A stretch of 64,000 nt of DNA from Ceratodon purpureus (taxonomy: Eukaryota; Streptophyta; Bryopsida; Pseudoditrichales; Ditrichaceae): the NCBI GenBank assembly GCA_014871385.1, contig CM026423.1, forward strand, positions 14,776,352 through 14,840,351, in the 5' to 3' direction. A program made the translations under genes and the position numbers. How positions within the stretch are numbered: position 1 is the stretch's first letter; every line of letters begins with the position of its first letter. Shown here piece by piece: positions 22,989 through 34,934 of this stretch. The notes beneath the pieces were generated by a model that was not told the DNA's origin, did no database searches, and saw nothing but the letters and a program-made list of their open reading frames with translations.

Positions 22989-24978
22989 TCACTTGTCGGT
23001 ATGGGCATCCATCAGCTTCCCAAAATCATCTTCATCTTCATCAATTACCGCAAACATCTTGCTGTTAACCTCCGCCGCATGTTGAACTGAAACGTGACCT
23101 AATTCCACACAAGCTTCGGCATTAGTGATGTGAAAGAGTTGGTGCACGGCAGATTGCAGGGAATGGTAGCTTTGCAAAGGTCAGCAAATTCCTGGACATT
23201 GCAATTCCGGAAGCAAGTGCACAACAAGGTACTTCGGACAATTAAGTATCTAATATTAGCGTAGATGGGAATTCCCATTGCAACTGTGATCATGGCTACC
23301 CTAGCCGATGAGAATCTGTTGTATCTGAAGTATGCTTTCATTTGTGTCAAGTTGTCAATCACGAAAGAGAACTCGCAATACAAAGAGTATAGTATCCAAT
23401 TGATAGGCCTCGCAGTTGAATCATTTTCAGCTTGCACACCTAAATCTCCAGAAAGTCGTTGTCTCGTTGGGCCAGAATCTTCCCCTGCTTTATCTAGCAA
23501 CTCTCTGAACCAATTGGTCTTTTCCAAATCCACCCAGGTCTTGTAAGCATACTCTACATACTTCAACCCATCTCCAGAACTGCCACTGGACAGTCCCTCC
23601 AGTAAATTCTCAAGAAAACAAAAACCATCCCCGATCACACCTCACCTTTGCTCCCGAACCTGGCTTCCGTGGTACCCACCGACAGCAGCCGCTACGAGCA
23701 CTCTGAGTTGCACACAAAAAAAATTGACAGGAACCAGAATCCCTGAATCACAGGTCATGATTGTGCTGAGTGTGCGGCATGGTCCAAGCGACCATCACTC
23801 ACCATGGAGGACTCCTGTTGTCCGAGGTTCTTCCATGAACCTTAAAGGACTTCAGCAGCTCCAGTTAAAAACATCAGTCCTGGTTAATTTCCGATAATCT
23901 AGGATGATAATCTCGTTGAATGGAGGTACTGGAGTGGGTGAAAGGAGGGGTAGCCTTGCAACCAACAACTCTAGTAACCGTCCGTTGGTTGGAGTAGGTT
24001 GGGTTGCTTGATATGGCCGTAGTATAAGTTTTTTTTTTTTTTTTTGAAGACAAGTAATCCATTAAATTACTGCAAAGAAAGGTACAACTGCCAAGGAACT
24101 CCAAGAGCCCTGGCTGTAGTATAAGTTTGATGCAGTTTTGGAATCTAAAGTTTTGAACTACAACATTGCATGAAGGTTCTAATCACATTAGTGGACTCTT
24201 TTGGCATTTTAAACCGGAAGTTCGGGAGTGCTTCACCGTGCACTCCCGAGGTTACCTCCACTCCCTGGGCCACCTCAGCACCCGATCACGGCCGCCACCA
24301 CCCTTCGTCTCCTCACCCGTGCACGCCCTCTTCAGTATGAGAAATTCATCGTAATGCAGAGTATCCTTGCACTATGTTTCCCAGCTGCGATTCGGAATGA
24401 CAAGACGAAACTGTGCAAATCACGAGATACTCTTTGGACAGCATTTTTGAGAAGATATGGGTTGGGACCAGAGACACAGTAAGAGCCATAGGGAGCAAGA
24501 AGTTTCTGAAATTCTTGATCTTTCGAGTGTAATTGCTTCCGAAGGTCTGCGATACAGGGCTCCACAAAATTCGTGTAATGTCTCCTCCATTCTACATTTT
24601 CAGCTTCAAGCGTTCGTAAAATCGCTTTGAGTTTTTCAACTTCGTCGGCAGCCGCAAGAAAGTCCAGTTTCTAGTCTTGAGTTTGCATCCACTATATAAT
24701 TAATATTCGCAGGATCCACATGACTCAAATGTCCTGAATAAGCACCGCTTAGCCTTCCTCCTTGTCCACAATTCGAACTACCTGAAAGAACAAGAATTCC
24801 TATTGCTCACTACCAATCCCTCACCGCAAGTCCAGCAGTAAAGAATCAACTTCAGGAAGTTCACAAAACTAATTCCCAAGTACTAAATTTCATCATCGAT
24901 AAATTCAACAACCTGGGGCGGAGCCGTAGAGGGCTGCACAGCTTGGGAGAGGGGGGGAGAGCGGGGCACCCCGCACAT
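22989..24978 (-). pseudogene. Unrecognised minus-strand locus with two apparent frameshifts
   Basis: The 5' part starts with an ATG at 24976-24978, about 40 bp after a TATA box. An exon follows an acceptor near 24783. It reads through SSNCGQGG and SRLET, then continues in another frame as DFLAAADEVEKLKAILR and a charged helical stretch. The join near 24665 needs only a one-base shift and has no room for an intron. Downstream, 23160-23638 encodes a helical region with a hydrophobic stretch; its continuation (QSAVHQLFHITNAEACVELG) lies in a different frame from about 23158, again without intron space. The coiled-coil part faintly recalls plant GIL1/DUF641-type proteins, but I would not assign it. 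Sequencing error is the alternative to decay. Confidence 0.35.
24019..24128 (-). mobile_element. 84-bp LINE tail insertion with 13-bp target duplication
   Basis: The direct repeat GTAGTATAAGTTT occurs exactly at 24019-24031 and 24116-24128. Between them is a T tract followed by about 70 bp. On the minus strand this reads TTTCTTTGCAGTAATTTAAT before the poly(A). It is related to the inserts at 3.3 and 43.9 kb. It is an extreme 5' truncation of a non-LTR retrotransposon, inserted inside the decaying minus-strand locus. Confidence 0.8.
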
Positions 24979-25014
24979 GAGATTAGGGTTATGATGAAAG
25001 GCGGCCTGTCCCCA

Positions 25015-25023
25015 CTTTATATA
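25015..25023 (-). promoter_or_regulatory. TATA box of the 23-25 kb minus-strand locus
   Basis: The minus strand reads GGGTATATAAAGTGGGG, a textbook plant TATA element, 37-45 bp upstream of the first ATG at 24978. It sits in a short GC-rich island, unlike the AT-rich DNA to its right. This supports a real promoter, at least ancestrally. Confidence 0.5.
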
Positions 25024-25305
25024 CCCGGATACCCGGTTTAAACTAGGCGTGTCAGTATGTAAAGTAGACAAAAAATATCCCATTTTATTTAACCTGGATG
25101 TTTAGGTATATAAAGTAAAGATAACTTTTTTCATTCAAAAACCTGCTTTTGAGAATTGTCTCTACCTTTTACTCCTCTCTCTACTTCTCTCTAATGTAAT
25201 ATCAAATCTGAGTCAAATTACTTTGATTTACTACATGGAGTAACCTCCACTAATCTACGATAATTTGCTTGAGAACTATTAGTTCAAGATGATCCGTCTT
25301 TGCCT

Positions 25306-26951
25306 CTATGTGCTCTTAACATCTTTTAGATTGTGAGCTAAGTAATATTGACCTACCATATGGAGTAATTTTTCTAAGGAGTATATGGATGGACTCTAAT
25401 ATTGGCAATTTAATCAACGAAGATTGTGTGTATGTTCTAAAGAGTGGGTAGTAAATATCATGATTTCTAGATGTAATATCAGCAACTCAAATGGTCTCAT
25501 TTTGATTTTATTTTCAAAAACACTTGATAAAAACTTATTCTAGAGTATATTTGTTTCGTGCAAGATTTAATGAAGAACAATAACATTTGTAGCAAGAAAG
25601 AAAATAATCTATACAACACCCCGTTCCAACCATAGTTTTGAAGGTACAAAGTCTTTCATAGATTCACCTACATGTGAGCATAGAAGACCAACTCAAAAAT
25701 AAAAGATGTAATGTTCCACCACTAATTGTTATCACTACTAGGCCAAAACAAATTACACATTTCACCTAAAACATTTTTTTTTAAAAACTTGATATTAATC
25801 CTGGAACCATAAAAGATGTATGACTAAATCTCAATCATTTCACTGTAATGAATTTTCAACCTTGGTCTAAACATATGTGAAATTAAAAATAAATCACTGG
25901 TAGTAAAATTAGGGATATAGAGATATTATAACACACTCAACAAAAAAAAGGTGCCACTAAGAATGTCAAATCTACAGATTTTGTGAAGTATGTGATGATA
26001 TGAGAAGGATCAAATTGTGAAAATCAAAGTGAATGTGAAGTTATTCCATCATTCTCTCCAGGAATCCCCCAAAACCCACACCATATCCCCAAAAACCCAC
26101 ACCATTTCCTTAAACCAGCACCTTGCGCCTATGTGCTCTTAACATCTTTTAGATTGTGAGCTAAGTAATATTGACCTACCATATGGAGTAATTTTTCTAA
26201 GGAGTATATGGATGGACTCTAATATTGGCAATTTAATCAACGAAGATTGTGTGTATGTTCTAAAGAGTGGGTAGTAAATATCATGATTTCTAGATGTAAT
26301 ATCAGCAACTCAAATGGTCTCATTTTGATTTTATTTTCAAAAACACTTGATAAAAACTTATTCTAGAGTATATTTGTTTCGTGCAAGATTTAATGAAGAA
26401 CAATAACATTTGTAGCAAGAAAGAAAATAATCTATACAACACCCCGTTCCAACCATAGTTTTGAAGGTACAAAGTCTTTCATAGATTCACCTACATGTGA
26501 GCATAGAAGACCAACTCAAAAATAAAAGATGTAATGTTCCACCACTAATTGTTATCACTACTAGGCCAAAACAAATTACACATTTCACCTAAAACATTTT
26601 TTTTTAAAAACTTGATATTAATCCTGGAACCATAAAAGATGTATGACTAAATCTCAATCATTTCACTGTAATGAATTTTCAACCTTGGTCTAAACATATG
26701 TGAAATTAAAAATAAATCACTGGTAGTAAAATTAGGGATATAGAGATATTATAACACACTCAACAAAAAAAAGGTGCCACTAAGAATGTCAAATCTACAG
26801 ATTTTGTGAAGTATGTGATGATATGAGAAGGATCAAATTGTGAAAATCAAAGTGAATGTGAAGTTATTCCATCATTCTCTCCAGGAATCCCCCAAAACCC
26901 ACACCATATCCCCAAAAACCCACACCATTTCCTTAAACCAGCACCTTGCGC
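25306..26951. repeat. Perfect tandem duplication, two copies of 823 bp
   Basis: Copy one is 25306-26128 and copy two 26129-26951. I found no difference between them when comparing the blocks by eye. Each begins CTATGTGCTCTTAAC and ends CCAGCACCTTGCGC. The unit is AT-rich and non-coding, and near its end contains a short internal repeat (AAAACCCACACCAT twice). The second copy runs directly into a 24-base C tract. Such identity means a very recent duplication or an assembly artefact. Confidence 0.92.
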
Positions 26952-26974
26952 CCCCCCCCCCCCCCCCCCCCCCC
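26951..26974. repeat. Poly-C homopolymer, 24 bases
   Basis: An uninterrupted run of 24 C residues abuts the right end of the second 823-bp copy and precedes the inverted-repeat element. The tract length is likely to be unreliable in any assembly. Confidence 0.95.
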
Positions 26975-26995
26975 AAGTTAGACCATTACAGCCTG

Positions 26996-27707
26996 AGGGC
27001 CGCTTCCCACTGTGGCCGAAGTCCAGAGGAGGAGGGACTATCCACTGTCCCAAACTTGGTTGAGAGGAGAAGCCTTTGGGCTGAAAAGTAATCTTAAAAT
27101 AATCCACTTGGTGGCTTTGGGCGGGCATAGTGTGAAGGCCCAAAGGAGATGGCCAAAGGCCAAGAACTATGATCCGAATATTCAGACATTTATATAAAAT
27201 CGAAGAAAAATCAAAAAAATATGAAAAAAATAGCGAAGGTGTATAAATTAATGAAGAATATGTGGAAAAAATTTCAGCAAATTCTACATTGTTATGACAA
27301 AGTTATGAGCGATTGAAGTTCAGCTTATTTTTGGACAGCATTGGTCTAAACCCAATGATTGTCAAAAGGTTCATTGAATAGTAAATGACAAGGCTAGTGG
27401 AGCATGACCAGCTCTTATTAGCCCATGAGCCTTGTCTTCTTGTGCATATTTTAATGAAAAAAAAGTTTGTCCTCTCGATGGAAGTTTGGGTCGAGCATTT
27501 TGCTCGACCCAAACTTTGGTCGAGAGGAGAAACTCTTGGCGCCAAAACTAGCTAAAAGTGCTGCCACCTAGGCTCCTTTGGTGGTGACGTCCTTTGGACT
27601 TCGGCCTCTAGTGTGAAGGCCGAGAGGAGGAACTTTGGCCATTTAAGCGTTTTCATTGGTTGGGACGCTTCTCCTCTCAAAGTTTGGCCACAGTGGGAAG
27701 CGGCCCT
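26996..27707. mobile_element. ~0.7-kb inverted-repeat element with nested palindromes
   Basis: The ends match perfectly in inverted orientation for 22 bp: the left arm begins AGGGCCGCTTCCCACTG at 26996 and the right arm ends in its complement at 27707. Further inside, the match continues imperfectly through AGAGGAG-type modules. The interior holds a second palindrome, AAGTTTGGGTCGAGCA (27482-27497) against 27501-27516 with a 3-base loop, extended by CCTCTCGAT outside. The module TAGTGTGAAGGCC occurs at about 27130 and 27610. There is no transposase. The right end reads CAGGGCC on the minus strand, as in hAT elements, but no target duplication is visible. Confidence 0.65.
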
Positions 27708-27708
27708 G

Positions 27709-28457
27709 AGTTTGAAAAATCTGAAAATTTACAATTTCACTTTTAAGTGTTATTTTGCGGTAACCGACAATTTCAGGTTTGGTGTTGTAAAAGGAAAAGT
27801 TAGCCAAGTATGCTTGTCTCGTTCCTCAAAGCCTCAAAGCTACTTGTCTTGTAGCGTACATTTAGTGCCAATCTTTGACTTGTGACCAATGTAGTAAACA
27901 TTCCACAAATGTAAATAAACTTAGTGGCATAGTACTTACACAAGATTTGTTCTGTACATAAAATTTGGACTACAGAATTGGCAGTAAAATAAAGCTTCCA
28001 TTTGTGTCAGTGATACAGCCTCTTGCAAGTCACATTTACTGTCAAATATTAATGGATAGAAGACGATAACCAGAATAAAGCGATGTGATCCTCACAGTTT
28101 TATATCAAATCCTGTACATACAGTACATGTATGCCAAAAAATATGAATGGACGAAACTAAGATCAGAACCCAATCTGATCAAATGTTCGAGGATTAACAT
28201 CATGGCAGATGTAGCCTCTTGAAAATCTTTAAAATGACTTCAAAAAAATTGCAAATAGGGAAATTGAGGGGTTCTAGTGTACAAGTAGCATGGAGTAACG
28301 ATATTCCCCAGAAGCTTCAACTGCGCAAACACTCAACTAACCCCAATAACGCCGCAGAGTTTGACTAAATCAATCTAATCTACAAGTTTGATTTTGAAAA
28401 AAAAAGAAAAAAAAAAATGCATCGAAAAAATGATGTATATGGTCGCTACCACGATCA
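27709..28457. other. Intergenic, includes probable 3' UTR of the phosphatase gene
   Basis: No gene was recognised. The few hundred bases next to 28458 should be the 3' UTR of the minus-strand phosphatase. An A-rich run lies at 28397-28418. Confidence 0.4.
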
Positions 28458-31400
28458 TTACTTACGTCTGGGATCACTGCGACTGGAGTAGTATGTAGAT
28501 TTGTTTCTCCGTAACATGTTCTGGTTAGCGCAAACGTGAGGTTGGCGAACTATATAGATTTGATCTCCTACGACTTCATCGTAATGGTCTTGATTTCGAT
28601 GCCAAGTCCATAGCAGATGCGTTGCATTTTTCACCTGTTCATCCAACATTTACCAGGACATGAGGAACTGATTTAATAACTAATTCCCGGATGAGTTCTC
28701 TGAGATGAATTAATAATGTTCAACACTAACCTATCAAAGTCTGCAATTGCTGAAAGCTTTGCTAATGTTGATGAAAAGACATAACTGGGCACAATTTATT
28801 AGAGTATGTGATCGGGAGCTCACCTCTATGATACCATGTCCGAAGCTGCTGTCACGCCAGGCGCTCCAGACCGGCTGCTTGTCCCAGCAGAACTTGCCAT
28901 TTGTGAAGTTAAAACCACAGTAACCACTGAGATTAGAAAAAGTGTGGTCCGGTGTGGTCATTGGATCAGGACATCCACCCTTCTCGTCAGCATGCGGCAG
29001 AGCCAACTTCTCACCGTTGCCACCATCTCCAACTGTGATGTATACTGGACCACATGGATCGTACTTGTAGTTGTACAAACGGTTGATTCGTTCATACGCA
29101 TGCACCTGTAACATGAAGAGCCACGTAGGGATAAGATGCCTTGAAACTAAGAACGGAACAAATCCTCAGTGTATAACAACCACTACAACAATGCAAGAGC
29201 AAAGTAAGTGACATGAAGAAGCTCATGCAAAGTAGAATGGATCTGCTGTGCCTACATGGCCGTGGAACATGACGTCGACTCCATATTTGTACAGAAGATC
29301 CTCCATCGATTGTCGCATACATTCAACTTCTCGGTAATGTGATTTGTAGCTGTTATACCACGGAGGGTGTGTTAACGCGATGACCCACGGTGTCACATTC
29401 CGGTCCACCCTCGCAAGATCTTCCTTTAGCCACCGGAATTGCTCACCTGTTTTTCACACACATACATCACATTCAATACATGAGAAGCTTCACTGAAAAT
29501 ACAAACTGACAAAGCAAAAAAATCTCATTCCAAGCAGTGGAGTCAAAACTTGTTACTCTTCCAAATTTCCCTAGAACATTCTTTAGAAATCGGAGAAAGA
29601 CTTACCGGTTCTGTTGTAATCAATGTAAGCTCCAATCATGATAAAGTGGATGCCACCTGCGTTGAAGGAGTAGTACATACTGGTACTCGAGTTGCTCTCT
29701 GCATGAGGAACTGCAAACCTAGCATTGTACGCCACAAAGCTTTCGTTGTTGATTTGAGGTTCATACTCGTGGTTACCTTCGATGACCATGAAGGGGACAG
29801 TCGACGTCAAAGGCTCAATCATTCTGCTCAAACAAAATTTCCATGAGTTAGCTCATACAACAAGCTTTCCTGGAATAATGAAAACCATAAACCAAAGAAC
29901 TTAGTAACGATGACTCCACATCTGAGAATGTTGACAACATACCTCTGCCACATATCCCAACGAGGTTGGTACGTCTCGTGTATGGGAGTAATTTTCCCAA
30001 AAGTTTGACCGTAGTCACTGGTGCCGGTTCCATTAGTGATGTACAGGTTCGCATATGACAAGTCTCCAACCATCAGAACAAGATCTGGGTTATTTTCACG
30101 CATATGGTCAACAGTTGATGTGGAGTTGTAAGTCAGGCCAAGGTCTCCAATAATGGCAATACGTGTTGGGTAACTAGATGGTCCTGGCGCTGGCAGTGTC
30201 TTGAATGCGTGCTCATCGCTCATGGCAGATAACGTCGGGTCACCGCATCTATAGAAGTATGTTGTACCTGGTTTCAACCCTGTTTCGAAACATCCAAAGT
30301 AGGTTCAGACAGACACTAGCAAAGTAATTGTTCCAAACCAGCCCATCCTCCATCACTAACACGAAGACACAGAGTATGCCCAATGATAAAAAAATCTCAA
30401 CCATATTGTTACGATACTTGCATAGACGAACAATTAGGTCTCTGAATGTGCTGAAGACCAAACAAACAGAACCTATTAAGAGTGAGCTTCCTTCTCTAAA
30501 AATCTGTAAAAAACAAAGTGACTTACCAGTAATACGGACGTGATGGATGATCCCCGACGTATAATTAAGCAGCCCTTCGAAGGGGTATATTTGGCTATAA
30601 ACCTCAGACGTCCCATTTGCAGAATCAGTATACACCCCAGAGACTGTACTAAACTCTACAACGCTCTTCACAGTGCTCGGATCCAACGGCGTCACTTTAG
30701 GGCCCATCTGCCAATCCCCTGCAATGCCAATTACCCGATACAACATTAGCTACATTGCACGTTGTAAGCAGAGTAAAGTACTCAACAAGATTCTCAAGCA
30801 GAATTCAAGCATCCGAGCATCCACAGCTTGCATATTACTTAGGGTTCCCATTCGTGCTGAACACATCTACAAGACACTTCACCAAGATCCACCAATAATA
30901 AGTCTCAACTATGAGCTTCTATCAACATCCCGATCCAACTTCTGTAGAGCCACTCCTTATAAGGAAATAACAATGGACATCATCGACAACAAATAAGTGA
31001 CCAAGAACTACCATAACCATCAAAAATCTGCATATAACAAAAACCCATTCTAAAACCCCATGCTAAACCCATTGCCGAGTTCGTATCCGACCAGCAAGAA
31101 GCTCAAGAATCCACTCAAAAGGCGCTCACGAATACAACCATGGCAACATGAGAGCCCATACTCACGTGAAACTGGCACCAATTACAAAAGAAAAAAGGCA
31201 ATCACCACTTACCAGAGATCCAAGAGACCCACATAGCATCGGGCGTCGACAGCGCCAGAGTGATCTGCTCGGGGTAAATGGCGGTGACGCGCTTCACAAC
31301 GCGGGGATCATACATGGGCAAATCATCGCTCCCCGCCCGCAAGCTCTTGTCGAATTTCTTCGTGTACGGCTTAAACGGCCCTTCCAACGTAGTCGGAATC

Positions 31401-31543
31401 CTCTGCCTCACCACCGCCTCTCCACCCGCAACAAAGCTCCCAATCACCAGCACCACAAACAGTCCCAAAAACACCATCCTCCTCCCCCTCATGACAACCC
31501 CCATTGCTAACAACCCCCAAACACAAAACTCACTCTCACTCAC
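28458..31543 (-). CDS. PAP: Purple acid phosphatase, plant high-molecular-weight type
   Basis: Seven exons join in frame: 31213-31543, 30527-30718, 29943-30279, 29606-29823, 29256-29446, 28824-29105 and 28458-28634. The product is 575 residues from the first ATG, or 558 from the ATG at 31492, which I prefer because MRGRRMVFLGLFVVLVIGSF then forms the signal peptide. All metal-binding blocks are present (558-residue numbering): GDLG 202-205, GDLSYAN from 229, GNHE 286-289, HPPWY with His 369, and GHVHAYER from 405. Plant members hydrolyse phosphate monoesters, some of them phytate, with an Fe-metal centre in the secretory pathway or wall. The HPPWYNSY form resembles the Arabidopsis PAP15/PAP23 clade. 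Several N-glycosylation sequons are visible. It is intact, with no odd residues noticed. Confidence 0.95.
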
Positions 31544-31600
31544 CCCGCATTGAACTTCACCACTGTCCTCCCCTCCCCACCTAACTCACAGCCTAGCCAA

Positions 31601-31690
31601 CTCACATCATCTCACATCATCTCACACCATCTCATACCATCTCACACCATCTCATACCATTTCATACCATTTCATACCATTTCATATCAT
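31601..31690. repeat. 10-bp minisatellite, nine units, in the phosphatase 5' region
   Basis: Nine consecutive 10-base units of type CTCACATCAT / CTCATACCAT / TTCATACCAT occur without indels. The array lies 58 bp upstream of the first phosphatase ATG, so it falls in the 5' UTR or core promoter. Confidence 0.9.
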
Positions 31691-33173
31691 GAAAAACCAC
31701 AACACACTAACTCAGCCAGCTACAAACCGTGACAAAATGGCAACTGCACGAAGGTAATCTCCAACACAAGCACTGACACGCTGCACCAACAAGGAAGCTC
31801 TAGACTATTCTCTTACTACTCCAAATTTCTCACCAAACCTTCTCAAATGAAACTCTTCTCTAAAACAAAATTGTGTCTGCCCTGGCAACTGATGCTCATG
31901 TGGCCGCTTCTCGTGCTTAGGAAGTAAGAAAAAAAAGGGAGAATGTAGATGGACGGCCCACCGATTTGGCCAGCAGAGGCAGTTGAGCGTCCTTGAAGAG
32001 ACGAGTTACTGCAGCAAGTGACGTGTTTGCTTAGCGGTGCAAGGTAGGAGTAAGGATAGTGGTATATGCATAAGGTATATTTCCTCCGAGGTACCGGAAC
32101 CTGAATTTGTGCAGGTCATGTGAGGATGAGAGTGAGCATTCTGGGACATGGATGGGAGTGATTTTCCATTTCAAAGATGAGTGTTACGCTGCAACTACTA
32201 CGTCTTTTGTGTCGTTGTCTGGGTGCTACGTCGTTAATTGCGAGTTTTGTTGTGTAGTACTGTATTGGACCGTCGTATGGTGTGAGGCATGGCAGGTGCG
32301 GAGGAAGCTCGGAGGTTGGGGGAGGTGCTTCTCGCCGCCATTCTCCTTTCCTTCTCTCTCTCCCCAGTTCCACCGTCTTCGTCTTCTCGTTTCTGGGACT
32401 AACTTAGTTTTCCTTTTTTTGAGGACGGGAATGGAGAAGATTTCTCGTGCTTCACGTACTTTTCTGTTGATTTCCTGTTTGTGAGGAGCTTTGGTTTTCT
32501 TCAGATCAGTGGGGTCATTGGGATTATAAACAGATTACATCATGATCTAAATTACTGCAGAGTTCGGAAGTACATTCTAGTGTTGCGTTACTCGAGTCAT
32601 TTTCCAAGCAAATTTTTTTAATATAAAATAAGAATCATTCAGACTCATCAACTATGAAAAACCATCCATATATACTTTTTTGGAAAAGTATAGTAATTGC
32701 AACTCGTTTTGGATTTTGGTTTTAACCTGACCTCGATTCTGGAGACTACCCAACTCAACAAGATAAAGGAATTTTCTGGAAAATATTATCAAAATTACAT
32801 TTAAATGAAGTTAAATGAAATTAAATTAATGGCCGGCATTCTATGGGCTATGTCCGGAGTTATAGAATCTTCACCCATTCTGTAGAGTATTTTCTCATTG
32901 CAGAATGTTCGGAGAGCTGGAGCAGGGATTTGCTGCTCCTCCCAATGCGCTATGATAGACTGTAGATGGCTGTGTTACCTTGCAAATTGCCCAGGTATGT
33001 GTTTTTACTGGAGAAGTCACTCATGAGCTTGGAAGCAGACCGTTGCAGAAGATGGGGAACATTCGGTTGCATCATTCCTGTATGCAATTCTTCGTCATCA
33101 TTAACATTTACCCCAGACTCCACACTACTATGCCAGGTCAAGGGTGGAATGAACCCTAGTATTGGGTGGGCTT
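31691..33173. other. Phosphatase upstream region and intergenic DNA
   Basis: This should contain the phosphatase promoter. A plus-strand frame at 32107-32484 and a minus-strand frame at 32950-33261 have no recognisable family or splice context. I see no RNA gene. Confidence 0.35.
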
Positions 33174-34934
33174 GGGTCTCTTTATTTCTCCCCATCGAGC
33201 GTGGCTCGGTTGCCACATTCGGTGGCTTCCATTTTGCTACCATTCCCTGATTTGGAGTCAATACAGAGTCTTTTTCAGTTTTTTTTCTGTTAAATTGGAG
33301 GCCGGAGGTCCCAAATCACACTATGAAGATCTTTTTGAGATCAGTAGGACCTCACTCAAGCATAAAAGTAGAGGCAGAGATTTGCCTCCACCCTCCCACC
33401 TTCTCCCGAATTTGGCCTCTGAGCCACGCTCGATGTTGGATTTAGACACTCTCGCACTACTGGAAACTTGGAGGCTAAAGACCATGCAATCCACCGATGA
33501 GTCTACTTGCGAAGGTAGACTCAGCGTGGTGTACTCTACACCAGGCTCCGATGTAAATTGCCACAATCAAGCAGGTTCATAATGAATAGTGTAGTGGTAG
33601 TTGATCTTCGTAACTCCCTTTGGAAGACTACGACAAAAATCCCGTGCACTAATAAGAGTTTACTCCCTGGTTGCTTCAGGCAGGTGGATCATGATGTGAA
33701 AATTTGAACTTTTTGCTAAAAATTGTGTTCCACGACAGCTCGGGAGTGTGATATAAACCCGCGCCTCTAGGAGATACACCGAGGATGCTACCAGCCGCTA
33801 CACCTCAATCAGCCGATCCGTGGGTTAGAAATGTGTTCAAGTCACCGGTTACACCGCAGGTATGCCAAGTACACTCTTTGTTGTCTCAGCTGTCTCACTG
33901 TCGGCCACCTCTCTCGCATGTTGAGACAGATTGACCACGCAAAAAATCTAGAGATTCCCTCCTTTTAATCAAAATTGAATTGTGGAAGCCAAGTTACACC
34001 TCATTGCACTGTTCATGGGTCTACTGGTTTCTGCTATTATCTCTATGGTTTACTGGAGTTGCAAAGTACACCCCACCGTGGCCATGGTTGACTGCCGTAG
34101 TCGCGGCGGATTAGGTTTTCAGTAGTGTCGGTAGGCTTGGATTCTATTATTTCTCTCAAAGACTGGAGCTTGGAGCCTACGCTCAATTGGGTCCATTTTT
34201 CTCGCCTTGCTTGTTTAGAGTTGAAGAGGTTCTTTTTGGTTTTTTTTTTTTTTTTGTTAATCCCTAAAGTTGAAATCGATCACATGTCTACAGTGATTTC
34301 CAAACGATCCTTTTTGAAATCGTTGCACAATTTATTTAACCGTAGAATCTTGTTCAAAGCCATCCAATTAGTCTGCTTGCCAATTTTTATCAATTTTGAC
34401 CGTACGGATCTTGAGATATATTCAGCCAAAGTTCTATTTTTCATAAAACTTTCATGCAGATCAACACTAATGGGGTTGATTTCGACTTTAGGGGTTAAGA
34501 ATGGCGCCCGTAGCCCCAAATTACAAAGAGTAGCTCCCTAAAGATCAACTAGGGCCCTATTTCAGCATAACAGTAAGAGCATATTTGCCACCACCCCCCT
34601 CTCAACTTTGTGCTCCTAGCTACATTCAATGGAGGTTTTTAGACAAATCCATTAGAGAAGTTTTCTAAATTCCTCCATTGAGCGTGGCCCAAAACCCATG
34701 CTTGAAAGGAAGTGGGAGGGATGGGGCAAAACCATGTCCCTATTATTATGTTTGAGTGGGGCTCTAGTTGATCTCAAGGGGGACTTGCTAGGATATTTTG
34801 GGGTTGCAACCTCAAAATTTGTCAAAAAACAAAACCAAAAAGCCCCGGAAGTTCAAAATGGAGAGAGCCAAAAATTTGGACGCAACCGAGCCTGGCATCC
34901 AAGCTACACTTGTTGAGTAGAAATAAAGAGACCC
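33174..34934. mobile_element. Old ~1.76-kb element with long imperfect inverted repeats
   Basis: The ends share GGGTCTCTTTATTTCT (33174-33189) and its reverse complement (34919-34934). Inside them, further stretches pair imperfectly: GAGCGTGGCTCGGTTGCC near 33200 against CAACCGAGCCTGGCATCC near 34883, and the CTCAAGCATAAAAGTAG region near 33355 against TATTATGTTTGAGTGG near 34745. No transposase frame was found. A 17-base T tract lies near 34239. No target duplication is evident. The superfamily is not assigned. Confidence 0.55.
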
